From Agromyces albus (GTDB taxonomy: Bacteria; Actinomycetota; Actinomycetes; Actinomycetales; Microbacteriaceae): 64,000 nucleotides of DNA. Shown here in pieces: positions 17,024-27,044 of the stretch. The notes beneath the pieces were generated by a model. The model was given only the letters and a program-made list of their open reading frames with translations. It was not told the origin of the DNA and made no database searches. The position numbers were made by a program, and so were the translations under genes. Position 1 is the first letter of the stretch, and each line of letters opens with the position of its first letter. Where the stretch lies: positions 3,472,001-3,536,000 of the forward strand of contig NZ_JAUSWX010000001.1 of NCBI RefSeq assembly GCF_030815405.1, written 5' to 3'.

Positions 17024-17632
17024 TCAGGTGATGGGAAAGTCGAAATAGGTGTCCGGATGCGGTTCGTCCCGCAGCGTGTAGTGCCACCACTCGGCCGGAT
17101 AGGAGCTGAACCCGCAGGCCTCCATGATCGAACGCAGGTGTTGCCGGTTTCGAGCCTTGGCTTCTGGGATTCCCTCGGCTCCGTGATGCGAGACCGAGTC
17201 CATCAGATCATGGTCGCCGCCCATGGCGACGAGTTCGCCGGTCGCCAGATGGTAGAGCGTCATGTCGACGGTGCTGCCCCGGCTGTGGCCCGACTTCGCG
17301 GCGACGTAGCCAAGCTCGAACATCTCGGGTCGGTCGATGTTCGGATAGTGCCGGAGTTTCGTGCGGCCATCCTCCGGCTGCCGTGACCAGCGCAGGAAGT
17401 CGTCCACTGCGCGCTGAGGGCGATAGCCATCCCACAGGAGCAGACCGAAGCCATGGGCTGCGGCTCTGTCGCGCGCGCGCTCCAGAGCTCCGCACAGGGC
17501 CTTCGTACCGACGACCCGATTGGCGAGGTATCCGTCGACGGGCTTGCCGGTGAAATTGTCCCAAGTGGCGTACTTCGCATCCCAGCGGATGCCGGGAACC
17601 AGCTCGTCCACGAAAACGAAGTCATCACTCAT
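17024..17632 (-). CDS. vanX: D-Ala-D-Ala dipeptidase VanX
   Basis: 202 residues, the length of VanX from VanA-type clusters. The zinc ligands fall on the canonical numbers: His116 and Asp123 in SGHSRGSTVDMTLYH, His184 in EWWHYTL, with catalytic Glu181 and Arg71 (DGYRPQRAV). It hydrolyses D-Ala-D-Ala so that only D-Ala-D-Lac enters the wall precursor. ATG 17632 overlaps the ligase stop by 4 bases; it is the last gene of vanHAX. Confidence 0.97.
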   Translation of the reverse strand: MSDDFVFVDELVPGIRWDAKYATWDNFTGKPVDGYLANRVVGTKALCGALERARDRAAAHGFGLLLWDGYRPQRAVDDFLRWSRQPEDGRTKLRHYPNIDRPEMFELGYVAAKSGHSRGSTVDMTLYHLATGELVAMGGDHDLMDSVSHHGAEGIPEAKARNRQHLRSIMEACGFSSYPAEWWHYTLRDEPHPDTYFDFPIT

Positions 17633-18669
17633 CGACGTTGACCGTTCAGTGCGAACGACACCAGCCGGTCGATGACCTCGGCGAGCGGGAGCCCGGCGGC
17701 CGCCATCATTCGCGGATAGCGGCTGTATGAGGTCATGCCCGGGAAGGTGTTGACCTCGTTGAGCACGACCTCTCCGTCTTCCTTCAGGAACATGTCGACC
17801 CGTGCGAGTCCCCTGCATCCCAACGCGCGATAGATCGCTCGAGCCGCCTGCTGCACGAGGAGGCGCGCCTCCGCCGTGATGTCGGCGGGAACGACCACGG
17901 TCGAGTTCTCGGAGCGGACCTCGGGCGCGTCCTCCTGATGGATCCTGAAGAAGCCGTGAGACAGACGGATCTGATCCACCTCGCCGACGACCAGATCCGT
18001 GGCGCTCTCGAGCACCGCGCACCCGACCTCGCTGCCGTGGACCGCCTCCTCGATCAGCACCTTCGAGTCGTACTGTCGAGCGACCGCCACCGCGCTCGGC
18101 AGGTCTTCCGCTCGGTCCACTCGACTGACGCCGAAGGACGATCCCGATCGGGCCGGCTTCACGAAGACGGGATACGTCAGGTTGTCGGGGTCGACCTGCC
18201 CGTCGGCCGCGACCGTCCAGAACCTCGGGGTGGCGATTCCTGCGCTTCGAACGACGAGATAGGCAAGGGACTTGTCCATGCACAGGGCAGAGCTCTGGAC
18301 GTCGCACCCCACATACGGGATGCCGGAGAGGTCCAACAGGCCTTGGACAGCGCCGTCCTCGCCGAGCTTGCCGTGCAAGACGGGAAGCGCCACGTCGAGG
18401 TGAACCGTGTCGTATCCGCCATCCGCCTGAACAAGCAATCCGTGGACGCCTCGGTCGGGTGACAGCATTGCCGGACGACCGTCGCCGTCCTCCCAGCCCG
18501 CGTCAGGGCTCTCGCAGAGCTTCCACTCGCCGCTTGTGGTGATCCCGAGATAGAACGGCTCGTACTTGGCGAGGTTAAGGTTTCGCGCGACCTCTTGCGC
18601 AGACTTGACCGAGACGGGGTGCTCTTCCGAGGCGCCTCCGAATATGACCGCGACCCTCAACCTAGCCAT
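17629..18669 (-). CDS. vanA: D-alanine--D-lactate ligase, VanA type
   Basis: 346 residues. The ATP-grasp ligase carries the VanA-type omega-loop: VGEVDQIRLSHGFFRIHQE with His244 at the same number as the D-lactate-selecting His of VanA. FVKPARSGSSFGVSRV and LARVDMFLKEDGEVVLNEVN hold the ATP and Mg sites. It makes D-Ala-D-Lac for modified, vancomycin-poor wall precursors. The gene overlaps vanH by 8 bases and vanX by 4, so the three are translationally coupled. The H244 region separates it from ordinary housekeeping Ddl. Confidence 0.95.
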   Translation of the reverse strand: MARLRVAVIFGGASEEHPVSVKSAQEVARNLNLAKYEPFYLGITTSGEWKLCESPDAGWEDGDGRPAMLSPDRGVHGLLVQADGGYDTVHLDVALPVLHGKLGEDGAVQGLLDLSGIPYVGCDVQSSALCMDKSLAYLVVRSAGIATPRFWTVAADGQVDPDNLTYPVFVKPARSGSSFGVSRVDRAEDLPSAVAVARQYDSKVLIEEAVHGSEVGCAVLESATDLVVGEVDQIRLSHGFFRIHQEDAPEVRSENSTVVVPADITAEARLLVQQAARAIYRALGCRGLARVDMFLKEDGEVVLNEVNTFPGMTSYSRYPRMMAAAGLPLAEVIDRLVSFALNGQRR

Positions 18670-19618
18670 GCTGCCGCCGTCCGAACTCGAGGCAATTGCG
18701 AATGGTGTTCTCGACCGTGTCGTACAGTGCGTGCTCCGTGTAATAGGCGGTGTGCGGAGTGATGAGTACATTCGGCAGCCGTTGCAATCGCAGGACGAGT
18801 CGGCTTTCGATCGGCCGGTTCCGCTGATCGGTGTAGAAGATGCCCTCCTCTCCCTCGAGCACGTCGAGCGCCGCGCCGCCCAACTTGCCGCTCTCAAGCG
18901 CGGAGAGCAGGGACTCGGTGTCGATGAGCGAACCGCGACCTGTGTTGACGACGATTGCGCCATCCTTCATCTGCTCGATCCGCTGACGATCCAGGAGATG
19001 TCTCGTCTCCGCGCTGAGTGGCGTATGCAGCGTGACGAGGTCGCTCCGCTCGAGCAGCTCATCGAGCTGGACATAGTCCGCAGAGGTCTTGGGATTGCGG
19101 TCATGAGCCAGCACGCGGCATCCGAAGCCCTGCAGCCTCTCCAGGACTGCTGCGCCGATGCGGCCGGTTCCGATGACTCCGATGGTCAGGTCGCGGAGCT
19201 CCCTGCCGCGCACGCGATTCAGCCTGAAGTCATGAGCTTCTGCGCGAGCGACGATCGATCGCGCGTTCCGCACGGCCATCAGCATCAGCATGAGCGTGTA
19301 GTCGGCCACGCCGTCGGGCGAGTACTCGACGGCCTCGACCGAGATGCCGACGTCGCGCGCGAAGTCCACGTCGATGTGGTCATACCCCGTGCTCCTGGTG
19401 GAGATGTAGGCGACGCCGGCTTCGCTGAGCGAGCGAAGTGTGGAATTGGTGATGGGGGTCTTGTGGCCGACACTGATGCATCGATTCCCGACGGCCATCC
19501 CGAGCGTGGACTCGGATGCCGCGGCATCGGTGATCGTGAGTGCGACGCCGAAGCGAGGCGCCACCTCGCGGAACACGACGGCCTCATCCGGCCCGCACCC
19601 ATAAATCGAGATTCCCAT
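18662..19618 (-). CDS. vanH: D-lactate dehydrogenase VanH
   Basis: 318 residues from ATG 19618 (MGISIYGCGPDEAVVFREV), close to the 322 of VanHA. It reduces pyruvate to D-lactate for the ligase. Seen: CISVGHKTPIT, ISTRSTGYDHIDVDFARDVG, the NAD fold GVIGTGRIGAAVLERLQGFG, VNTGRGSLIDTESLL and the catalytic His region ITPHTAYYTEHAL. A longer frame from ATG 19742 exists, but a -35-like TTGACT lies at 19753-19748, so its first codons would be upstream of the predicted transcript start. First gene of vanHAX. Confidence 0.94.
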   Translation of the reverse strand: MGISIYGCGPDEAVVFREVAPRFGVALTITDAAASESTLGMAVGNRCISVGHKTPITNSTLRSLSEAGVAYISTRSTGYDHIDVDFARDVGISVEAVEYSPDGVADYTLMLMLMAVRNARSIVARAEAHDFRLNRVRGRELRDLTIGVIGTGRIGAAVLERLQGFGCRVLAHDRNPKTSADYVQLDELLERSDLVTLHTPLSAETRHLLDRQRIEQMKDGAIVVNTGRGSLIDTESLLSALESGKLGGAALDVLEGEEGIFYTDQRNRPIESRLVLRLQRLPNVLITPHTAYYTEHALYDTVENTIRNCLEFGRRQHG

Positions 19619-19738
19619 TCCCGGGCCGACGGCATCCGCCCTGCCGAACGCACCGCGATGGTCAGCGGCAGCCGAGGAGAACGTGGACGGCAGCGATCGG
19701 ATGCCGCGGGGCGCTGTTCGTGCGTGTTCGCTGTTGGC

Positions 19739-19804
19739 CATGCCTCCAGTCAAGGCAGCCCGGTGTTGTCAGGACGTATGCGGTTTTCGATACACCGGCG
19801 ATAT
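19739..19804 (-). promoter_or_regulatory. VanR-type promoter block, copy 2 (vanHAX promoter)
   Basis: 66 bases aligned gap-free with 15142-15207. On the minus strand, ATATCGCCGGTGTATCG and GCATACG give half-sites at about 11-base spacing upstream of CTTGACTGG. Predicted VanR operator plus -35 driving vanHAX. The predicted transcription start near 19718 leaves roughly 100 untranslated bases if vanH starts at 19618. Confidence 0.7.
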
Positions 19805-19813
19805 CCCGCCTAC

Positions 19814-20236
19814 TTAGCCACCGGGGCGGTCGAGCGGACGCCACACCACGACGGCGTTCTCGCGGCGCACTCGCGTGCCCGCGCGCATCGAGACGACCTC
19901 GCCTGCAGCACCGGCCGCGAAGACGCGACGACCCGGGCGGTTGAGCATCTCGTCGGCGAGCGCCGCCTCGAGTTCGCGCACGCGCGTCTCGAGCGACGCG
20001 ACCTGGTCTTCGAGGCCGAGCACGCGCCGGATGCCCTCGAGGCTCACGCCCTCGCTCGAGAGCTGGGCGATCTCGCGCAGCTGCGAGACGTCGCGCATCG
20101 AGTACCGGCGGGACTTGCCGGCCGTGCGCGTCGGAGAGACGAGACCGAGCCGGTCGTACTGCCGCAGCGTCTGCGGGTGCATTCCCGCGAGCTCCGCCGC
20201 GACGGAGATGACGAACAGCGGACTCAGCTCGTTCAT
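19814..20236 (-). CDS. hspR: Heat-shock repressor HspR (MerR family)
   Basis: 140 residues. MerR-type winged helix: VISVAAELAGMHPQTLRQYD, LGLVSPTRTAGKSRRYSMRD, then a coiled-coil segment LEDQVASLETRVRELEAAL and a C-terminal tail. HspR binds HAIR sequences with DnaK as co-repressor; HAIRs are present upstream of dnaK and (weaker) clpB. It is the last gene of dnaK-grpE-dnaJ-hspR, 8 bases after dnaJ. The van island ends just downstream. Confidence 0.95.
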   Translation of the reverse strand: MNELSPLFVISVAAELAGMHPQTLRQYDRLGLVSPTRTAGKSRRYSMRDVSQLREIAQLSSEGVSLEGIRRVLGLEDQVASLETRVRELEAALADEMLNRPGRRVFAAGAAGEVVSMRAGTRVRRENAVVVWRPLDRPGG

Positions 20237-20244
20237 GGTCGCTC

Positions 20245-21225
20245 CTAGCCCCTGGCCTTCGCGATGAGCCCGTCTCGGGGATTCTCGTCGGGCAGTTCGG
20301 CGATGAAGGTGCGCAGCTTCTCCTCGGCGTCTTTCGACAGGTGCGAGGGCACTGCGACCTGCACCTCTGCCAGGAGGTCGCCCGTGCCCTTCGAGGTCTC
20401 GACGCCGCGGCCCTTCACGCGCAGCACGCGTCCGCTCGGAGTGCCGGGGGCGACGCGCAGTTTCACGGGGTCACCCCCGAGCGTCGGCACCTGGATGGTC
20501 GCGCCGAGCGCCGCCTCGGCGAACGTGATGGGCACGGTCACCCGGAGGTTGAGACCGTCGCGCTCGAACACGGGGTGCTTGCGCACCGAGACGCTCAGCA
20601 CGAGGTCACCGGGTTCGCCGCCGTCGGGCGAGGGCTGGCCCTTGCCCCGCAGCCGGATCTTCTGCCCGTCGGCGACCCCGGCGGGGATCTTCACGGTGAT
20701 CGGCCTGCCGTCGGATGCCTGCAGGGTGATCTGCTGCCCCTTGGTGGCGGTGATGAAGTCGAGGGTCGTCGAGGCGGTGACGTCGCGGCCCTTCGATGGG
20801 CCGCCGAAGCCTCGGAATCCACCGGTGGGCTGGCCGAAGCGGCCGCCGCCGAACAGCCCGCCGAGCAGGTCGTCGTATTGGCCACCCTGCTGGTACGTGC
20901 GACCGCCCTGGCCGCCGAACATCGTGCCGAAGACGTCTTCGAAGCCGCCTGCCGCGCCGCCGCCGCCGGGCGCGGTGAATCGCGCACCCGAGCCCATCGC
21001 CCGGATCGCGTCGTACTCCTTGCGCTGCTCGGGGTCGGAGAGCACCGAGTGCGCCTCGCTGATCTCCTTGAACCTCGCCTCCGCCGCGTCATCACCGGGG
21101 TTCGAGTCGGGGTGGTACTTGCGCGCGAGCTTGCGGTACGCCTTCTTGAGTTCCGCGTCGCTCACGTCTTTGGAGACGCCGAGCACCTCGTAGAAGTCCT
21201 TGTCGAACCAATCCTGACTGGCCAT
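20245..21225 (-). CDS. dnaJ: Co-chaperone DnaJ/CbpA type (no zinc finger)
   Basis: 326 residues. The J domain includes [20 protein letters not shown], the essential HPD (KYHPDSNPG) and a Gly/Phe-rich linker (residues about 85-150, several FGG repeats). The C-terminal substrate domains follow ([38 protein letters not shown]). The four CxxCxGxG zinc motifs of type I DnaJ are absent, so this is a type II J-protein as usual in the actinobacterial dnaK operon. ATG 21225 has GGAGG 6 bases upstream. Confidence 0.94.
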   Translation of the reverse strand: MASQDWFDKDFYEVLGVSKDVSDAELKKAYRKLARKYHPDSNPGDDAAEARFKEISEAHSVLSDPEQRKEYDAIRAMGSGARFTAPGGGGAAGGFEDVFGTMFGGQGGRTYQQGGQYDDLLGGLFGGGRFGQPTGGFRGFGGPSKGRDVTASTTLDFITATKGQQITLQASDGRPITVKIPAGVADGQKIRLRGKGQPSPDGGEPGDLVLSVSVRKHPVFERDGLNLRVTVPITFAEAALGATIQVPTLGGDPVKLRVAPGTPSGRVLRVKGRGVETSKGTGDLLAEVQVAVPSHLSKDAEEKLRTFIAELPDENPRDGLIAKARG

Positions 21226-21266
21226 CGGCACCTCCTCTCTCGAAATCTACTCGCCCGGTAGCCCCT

Positions 21267-21311
21267 GGTGGTCGAGTAGCGCCGGGCGAAACCCGACGCT
21301 ACTCACCCACC
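21267..21311. repeat. Dispersed GGTGGTCGAGTAG repeat, copy between grpE and dnaJ
   Basis: Begins GGTGGTCGAGTAGCG and ends CGCTACTCACCCACC, so this copy is itself an inverted repeat (GAGTAGCG/CGCTACTC, 8 bp). Related elements lie at 37109, 46049 and 61946. Here it could be an attenuating hairpin inside the dnaK operon. Confidence 0.7.
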
Positions 21312-21319
21312 TGAGGGAA

Positions 21320-22021
21320 CTACTGCGGAGTCTTCACGACGACCTTCGCCACGCGAAGCAGCGTGCCGCCGAGCAGGTAGCCGGTCTCGACGACGTCGGC
21401 GACGGTGTCGGTGTCGACCTCGTCGCTCGGCTGCTGGAAGATCGCCTCGTGGCGCTGCGGGTCGAACGGCTCGCCGATCTCGCCGAACGACGAGAGCCCG
21501 AGCTTCTCGACGGCCGCGCGGAGCTTCGCCGCGATCGTCGAGAACGGGGCGTCGCCCTCGAGGTCGCCGTGCTTCTCGGCCCGGTCGAGGTCGTCGAGCA
21601 CGGGCAGCAGCACCGCGACGGCCGCGCCGACGGCGCGCTCGCGCTCGACCTCACGGTTCGCCTCGGTGCGCTTGCGGTAATTCGCGTACTCGGCGGTGAC
21701 CCGCTTGAGGTCGGCGAGGTGCTCGTCGCTCGGCTCCCGGATCTCGGCGGTGGCCGCGTTCAGGATGTCGTCGACCGTGAGCGGCACGTCGTCGTCGTCG
21801 GATTCGGATGCCGCGGCATCCGTCTCCTCGATCGTGTCGGCCTCGCCGGCGGCGGCTTCGGGGCCATCGGCTCCTTCGACCGCCTCAGCTGCCGCCGGCG
21901 CCTCGGCGGCTTCGGCAGTCTCGGCCTCCTGCGCCGGACGGCGAACCTCGCCCGTCTCGGGGTCGATCCGCCGCTTGTCGCGGATGACCGGCTCTTCGGG
22001 GATCTGGTTCTCGTCGGTCAT
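21320..22021 (-). CDS. grpE: Nucleotide exchange factor GrpE
   Basis: 233 residues. A long acidic Ala/Glu/Asp-rich N-terminus (to about residue 85) precedes the coiled-coil and beta domain: ADLKRVTAEYANYRKRTE, VLLPVLDDLDRAEKHGD and the conserved FDPQRHEAIFQQP ending in LLGGTLLRVAKVVV. It releases ADP from DnaK. It follows dnaK by 2 bases. Confidence 0.96.
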   Translation of the reverse strand: MTDENQIPEEPVIRDKRRIDPETGEVRRPAQEAETAEAAEAPAAAEAVEGADGPEAAAGEADTIEETDAAASESDDDDVPLTVDDILNAATAEIREPSDEHLADLKRVTAEYANYRKRTEANREVERERAVGAAVAVLLPVLDDLDRAEKHGDLEGDAPFSTIAAKLRAAVEKLGLSSFGEIGEPFDPQRHEAIFQQPSDEVDTDTVADVVETGYLLGGTLLRVAKVVVKTPQ

Positions 22022-22023
22022 GA

Positions 22024-23907
<1,884 letters not shown>

Positions 23908-24011
23908 GTGTGTCTCTCCTTCTGCCTGGAGGCTTCGCGAGCGGATGCCGCAGCGCTCCAGAGCGGTCGGCCCGGCCGTGCTGGCCCGCGACCGAAGTCG
24001 GTGTGTCAAGA

Positions 24012-24032
24012 CTTGAGCCCTGACGACTCAAG
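24012..24032. promoter_or_regulatory. HAIR operator 1 upstream of dnaK
   Basis: CTTGAGC-N7-ACTCAAG matches 13 of 14 positions of the HspR consensus. It overlaps the predicted -10 region of dnaK, which fits repression by HspR at normal temperature. Confidence 0.85.
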
Positions 24033-24074
24033 TGTCTCAACGCCGTTTCGACGTGTCAAGTTGGCGCCGTGGAA

Positions 24075-24095
24075 CTTGAGTGCACCTGACTCAAC
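24075..24095. promoter_or_regulatory. HAIR operator 2 upstream of dnaK
   Basis: CTTGAGT-N7-ACTCAAC, 13 of 14 consensus positions, 63 bases (about six turns) from HAIR 1, so HspR dimers on both sites would lie on the same face of the DNA. Confidence 0.85.
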
Positions 24096-24278
24096 TCACA
24101 GCGGATGCCCAGAATTCCGGGCTTCGTCACGGCCGCCACCCCGCAACACAGGGTACGCATCGAATGCATTCAGGCGGCACCAAGCTCGTGGGTGAATAAG
24201 GGTGGGAACAGATTCCTCGCATCGTAGTCAGGAGCGTCGTCGGCGCATCGTCGTCGGCGCAGTCATGAAGGAGCGACC

Positions 24279-26168
24279 GTGACCATCACCCAGACGTCCC
24301 ACATCGACCTCGACACCGTGGCTGAGCTCGCCGCCCAATTGCGCGTCGACTCGATCCGCTCGAGCACGAGCGCCGGTTCGGGGCATCCGACCTCCAGCAT
24401 GTCGGCGGCCGACCTGCTCGCCGTGCTCGTTACCCGGCACTTGCGCTTCGATTGGGATGACCCGACGGCGCCCGGCAACGACCACCTGATCTTCTCGAAG
24501 GGTCATGCCTCGCCGCTGCTGTACTCGGTGTTCAAGGCCGTCGGCGTCGTCTCGGACGACGAGCTGATGAACGGGTACCGGCGTTTCGGGCAACGCCTGG
24601 AGGGCCACCCGACTCCGGTGTTGCCATGGGTGGATGTCGCGACCGGGTCGCTTGGCCAGGGTCTGCCCGACGGCGTCGGGATCGCGCTGGCCGGCAAGTA
24701 CCTGGATCGGCTGCCCTATCGAACGTGGGTGCTCTGCGGCGACAGCGAGTTCGCCGAGGGATCCATCTGGGAGGCGCTCGACAAGGCCGCCCACTACGAG
24801 CTGTCGAACCTCATCGCCATCGTCGACGTCAACCGCCTCGGCCAGAGCGGGCCGACCGAGCTGGGCTGGGATCTCGACGCGTATGCCCGCCGTGCCGAGG
24901 CGTTCGGCGCTCGCGTGCTCGTCGTCGACGGGCATGATCTGAGCGCCATCGACGACGCCTTGGGCACGGCCGCCGATCCCACGGATGGACGGCCGACGGT
25001 GGTCCTCGCGAAGACGGTGAAGGGCAGTGGCTTCTCCGAGGTCGAGGACAAGCCCGACTGGCACGGCAAGCCGTTCCCCGCCGACATGGCCGACCGGGCG
25101 ATCGCCGAGCTCGGCGGCATCCGCGATCTCGTGCTTCGCGGCCCGCGTCCTGAGCCCGCTTCCGCTACCTCCACCGACGCGAGTGCCGAACCGGCCGGGG
25201 CCGCCGCGATCCTGCCTCGGTACGCCCTCGGCGACGAGGTGGCCACGCGCAAGGCCTATGGAGACGCGCTCGTCGCGCTCGGAGCTGCCGACCCGCGGAT
25301 CGTCGCGCTCGATGGCGAGGTGAGCAACTCGACGTACTCCAATGCATTCGCGCACGCCTTTCCCGACCGGTACTTCGAGATGTTCATCGCCGAGCAGCAG
25401 CTCGTGGCCGCCGCGACCGGCCTCAGCGTTCGCGGCTACCGCGCGTTCGCGTCGACCTTCGCGGCGTTCCTGACCCGTGCGCACGATTTCATCCGGATGG
25501 GCGCCATCTCGGGGGTCGACCTCCGATTGGTCGGCTCGCACGCCGGCGTGGAGATCGGGGCCGATGGTCCATCGCAGATGGCGCTCGAGGACCTCGCCAT
25601 GATGCGCGCCGTGCACGGCTCGACGGTGCTGTATCCGAGCGATGCGACGAGCACCGCCGCGCTCGTCGAGGCGATGGCATCGACGCCGGGCATCAGCTAC
25701 CTGCGCACCACTCGCGGCGCGTATCCCGTGCTGTACGAGGACGGGGAGGCGTTCCCGGTGGGCGGGTCCAAGGTGCTGCGCTCAGGTGATGACGACCAGG
25801 TCACCCTCGTCGGCGCCGGCGTGACGCTCCACGCGTGCCTGCGCGCCGCCGAGATCCTGGCGGAGGAGGGTGTCGCGGCCCGGGTGATCGACTGCTACTC
25901 GGTGAAGCCGATCGACGCCGACACGCTGACCGCCGCGATCGGCACCACATCCGGGCGGATCGTGGTCGCCGAGGACCACCACCCCGAAGGCGGACTCGCG
26001 TCGGCCGTCGCCGACGCGCTCCTCGCCGCGGGGCCGACGAGCCTGTCTCTCGCGCACCTCGCGGTTCGCGGCATGCCCGGCTCCGGATCCGGCCCCGAGC
26101 TCCTCGCGTGGGCCGGCTTGGACGCAGACCACATCGCCGCCGCCGCGCGCGAATTGCTCGACAGTTGA
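24279..26168 (+). CDS. tkt: Transketolase
   Basis: 629 residues. Thiamine-diphosphate enzyme of the non-oxidative pentose phosphate pathway. The N-terminal half has STSAGSGHPTSSMSAADLLA, FSKGHASPLLY, GSLGQGLPDGVGIALAGK and the ThDP/Mg motif GDSEFAEGSIWEAL. The pyrimidine-binding half has ALDGEVSNSTYSNAFAHAFP, MFIAEQQLVAAATGLSVRGY and the C-terminal domain VARVIDCYSVKPID. GTG 24279 has AAGGAG 5 bases upstream. Slightly shorter than the usual ~660-700. It stands alone, divergent from dnaK. Confidence 0.93.
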   Translation: MTITQTSHIDLDTVAELAAQLRVDSIRSSTSAGSGHPTSSMSAADLLAVLVTRHLRFDWDDPTAPGNDHLIFSKGHASPLLYSVFKAVGVVSDDELMNGYRRFGQRLEGHPTPVLPWVDVATGSLGQGLPDGVGIALAGKYLDRLPYRTWVLCGDSEFAEGSIWEALDKAAHYELSNLIAIVDVNRLGQSGPTELGWDLDAYARRAEAFGARVLVVDGHDLSAIDDALGTAADPTDGRPTVVLAKTVKGSGFSEVEDKPDWHGKPFPADMADRAIAELGGIRDLVLRGPRPEPASATSTDASAEPAGAAAILPRYALGDEVATRKAYGDALVALGAADPRIVALDGEVSNSTYSNAFAHAFPDRYFEMFIAEQQLVAAATGLSVRGYRAFASTFAAFLTRAHDFIRMGAISGVDLRLVGSHAGVEIGADGPSQMALEDLAMMRAVHGSTVLYPSDATSTAALVEAMASTPGISYLRTTRGAYPVLYEDGEAFPVGGSKVLRSGDDDQVTLVGAGVTLHACLRAAEILAEEGVAARVIDCYSVKPIDADTLTAAIGTTSGRIVVAEDHHPEGGLASAVADALLAAGPTSLSLAHLAVRGMPGSGSGPELLAWAGLDADHIAAAARELLDS

Positions 26169-26187
26169 GACCCGCAAGAATGGGCGC

Positions 26188-26760
26188 ATGACCAGCGGCA
26201 TCCGACTCACGACCCTCTCGGCGTCTCACGCCGACGATGCCGAGCTCGTCTCGGCGCTCTCGCACCTGGTCAACGGCGTCTACGAGGTCGCGGAGCAGGG
26301 ACTTTGGGAGCCGCAGAGCGCGAGGACGACGGCCGAGGAAGTCGCGTCGCTCCTCCGTTCAGGTGAGATCACCGCCGCGTTCCTCGACGGCGAGCTCGTC
26401 GGATGCGTTCGGATTCACGAACTGTCCGATCGGATCTGCGAGTTCGGAATGCTCGCGGCGGCCCCACATCGGCGAGGCGCCGGAATCGGTCGCGAGCTGG
26501 TGCGGTTCGCCGAGGCCTTCGCGGTGGAGCACGGCCGGGAGATCATGCAGCTCGAGCTCCTCGTGCCGCGCGAGTGGTCGCATCCGTCGAAGGAGTTCCT
26601 CACCGCTTGGTACACCCGAATCGGCTATCGCCCGGTTCGCACCGGTCGCCTCGAGGAGTCCTACCCGGCGCTCGCTGTTCATCTGGCGACGCCGTGCGAT
26701 CTCGTGATCCACCACAAGGACCTGCAGCCTCAGGTTCGCACGGCGTCGTCTTCGACGTAG
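26188..26760 (+). CDS. GNAT-family N-acetyltransferase
   Basis: 190 residues. Acetyl-CoA site: RICEFGMLAAAPHRRGAGIG (motif A R/Q-x-x-G-x-G) followed by RELVRFAEAFAVEHGR and a C-terminal WYTRIGYRPV. The substrate is not readable. Its last 31 bases overlap the convergent ferredoxin gene. It starts 19 bases after transketolase and may be co-transcribed. Confidence 0.85.
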   Translation: MTSGIRLTTLSASHADDAELVSALSHLVNGVYEVAEQGLWEPQSARTTAEEVASLLRSGEITAAFLDGELVGCVRIHELSDRICEFGMLAAAPHRRGAGIGRELVRFAEAFAVEHGREIMQLELLVPREWSHPSKEFLTAWYTRIGYRPVRTGRLEESYPALAVHLATPCDLVIHHKDLQPQVRTASSST

Positions 26761-26942
26761 ATGGTTGCCGACGGGCACAGCTCCTTCGCCTCGCGCACGG
26801 CCGCCCACTCGGACTCGGGTGGGTTCCCGTCGATCAGTTCCACGAAGCCGCCCTCCTCCGGCGGGTTGCGGAACACGTTCGGAGCGGTGAGCCCGCAGTT
26901 CCCCGAGGCAATGCACGTGACGGGGTTCACGGTGACCTTCAT
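26730..26942 (-). CDS. Small ferredoxin, 3Fe-4S type
   Basis: 70 residues from ATG 26942 (MKVTVNPVTCIASGNCGL). Cysteines are CIASGNC and a distal CPSAT, i.e. three ligands as in the single-cluster [3Fe-4S] ferredoxins that serve actinobacterial oxidoreductases. AAGGA lies 8 bases upstream. It is on the same strand as, and 102 bases beyond, the pipecolate-catabolism operon, so it may accept electrons from one of its flavoenzymes. Confidence 0.85.
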   Translation of the reverse strand: MKVTVNPVTCIASGNCGLTAPNVFRNPPEEGGFVELIDGNPPESEWAAVREAKELCPSATIYVEDDAVRT

Positions 26943-27044
26943 CAGCAACATCCTTTCCGTGGCAGCGCCGACGGGATGACGCTCCTCATCCACGGTATTG
27001 ACACGCGAGAGACAGCGCCACCGCGACACGACGGGCACAATGAC

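Larger units (their letters stand above)
23908..24278. other. Intergenic region between divergent dnaK and transketolase
   Basis: Contains the dnaK control region (two HAIR sites, 24012-24032 and 24075-24095) and, on the minus strand, TTGACA at 24059-24054 that could be the dnaK -35. Its matching -10 would overlap the proximal HAIR. Nearer the transketolase start there is a short duplicated CGTCGTCGGCGCA (about 24232-24262) and AAGGAG at 24268-24273 as its ribosome site. No RNA gene is seen. Confidence 0.6.

Noticed and set aside
17629..18669. Housekeeping D-Ala-D-Ala ligase
   Set aside because: His244 in the omega-loop and coupling to vanH and vanX mark it as a D-Ala-D-Lac ligase.
15142..19804. 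The two 66-bp direct copies as ends of a transposon
   Set aside because: They are in direct orientation, no transposase or target-site duplication is seen, and each lies at a promoter position, so duplicated regulatory DNA explains them better.
18670..20248. Plus-strand open frame antisense to vanH and hspR
   Set aside because: No ribosome site or homology; vanH and hspR on the other strand account for all conserved motifs.
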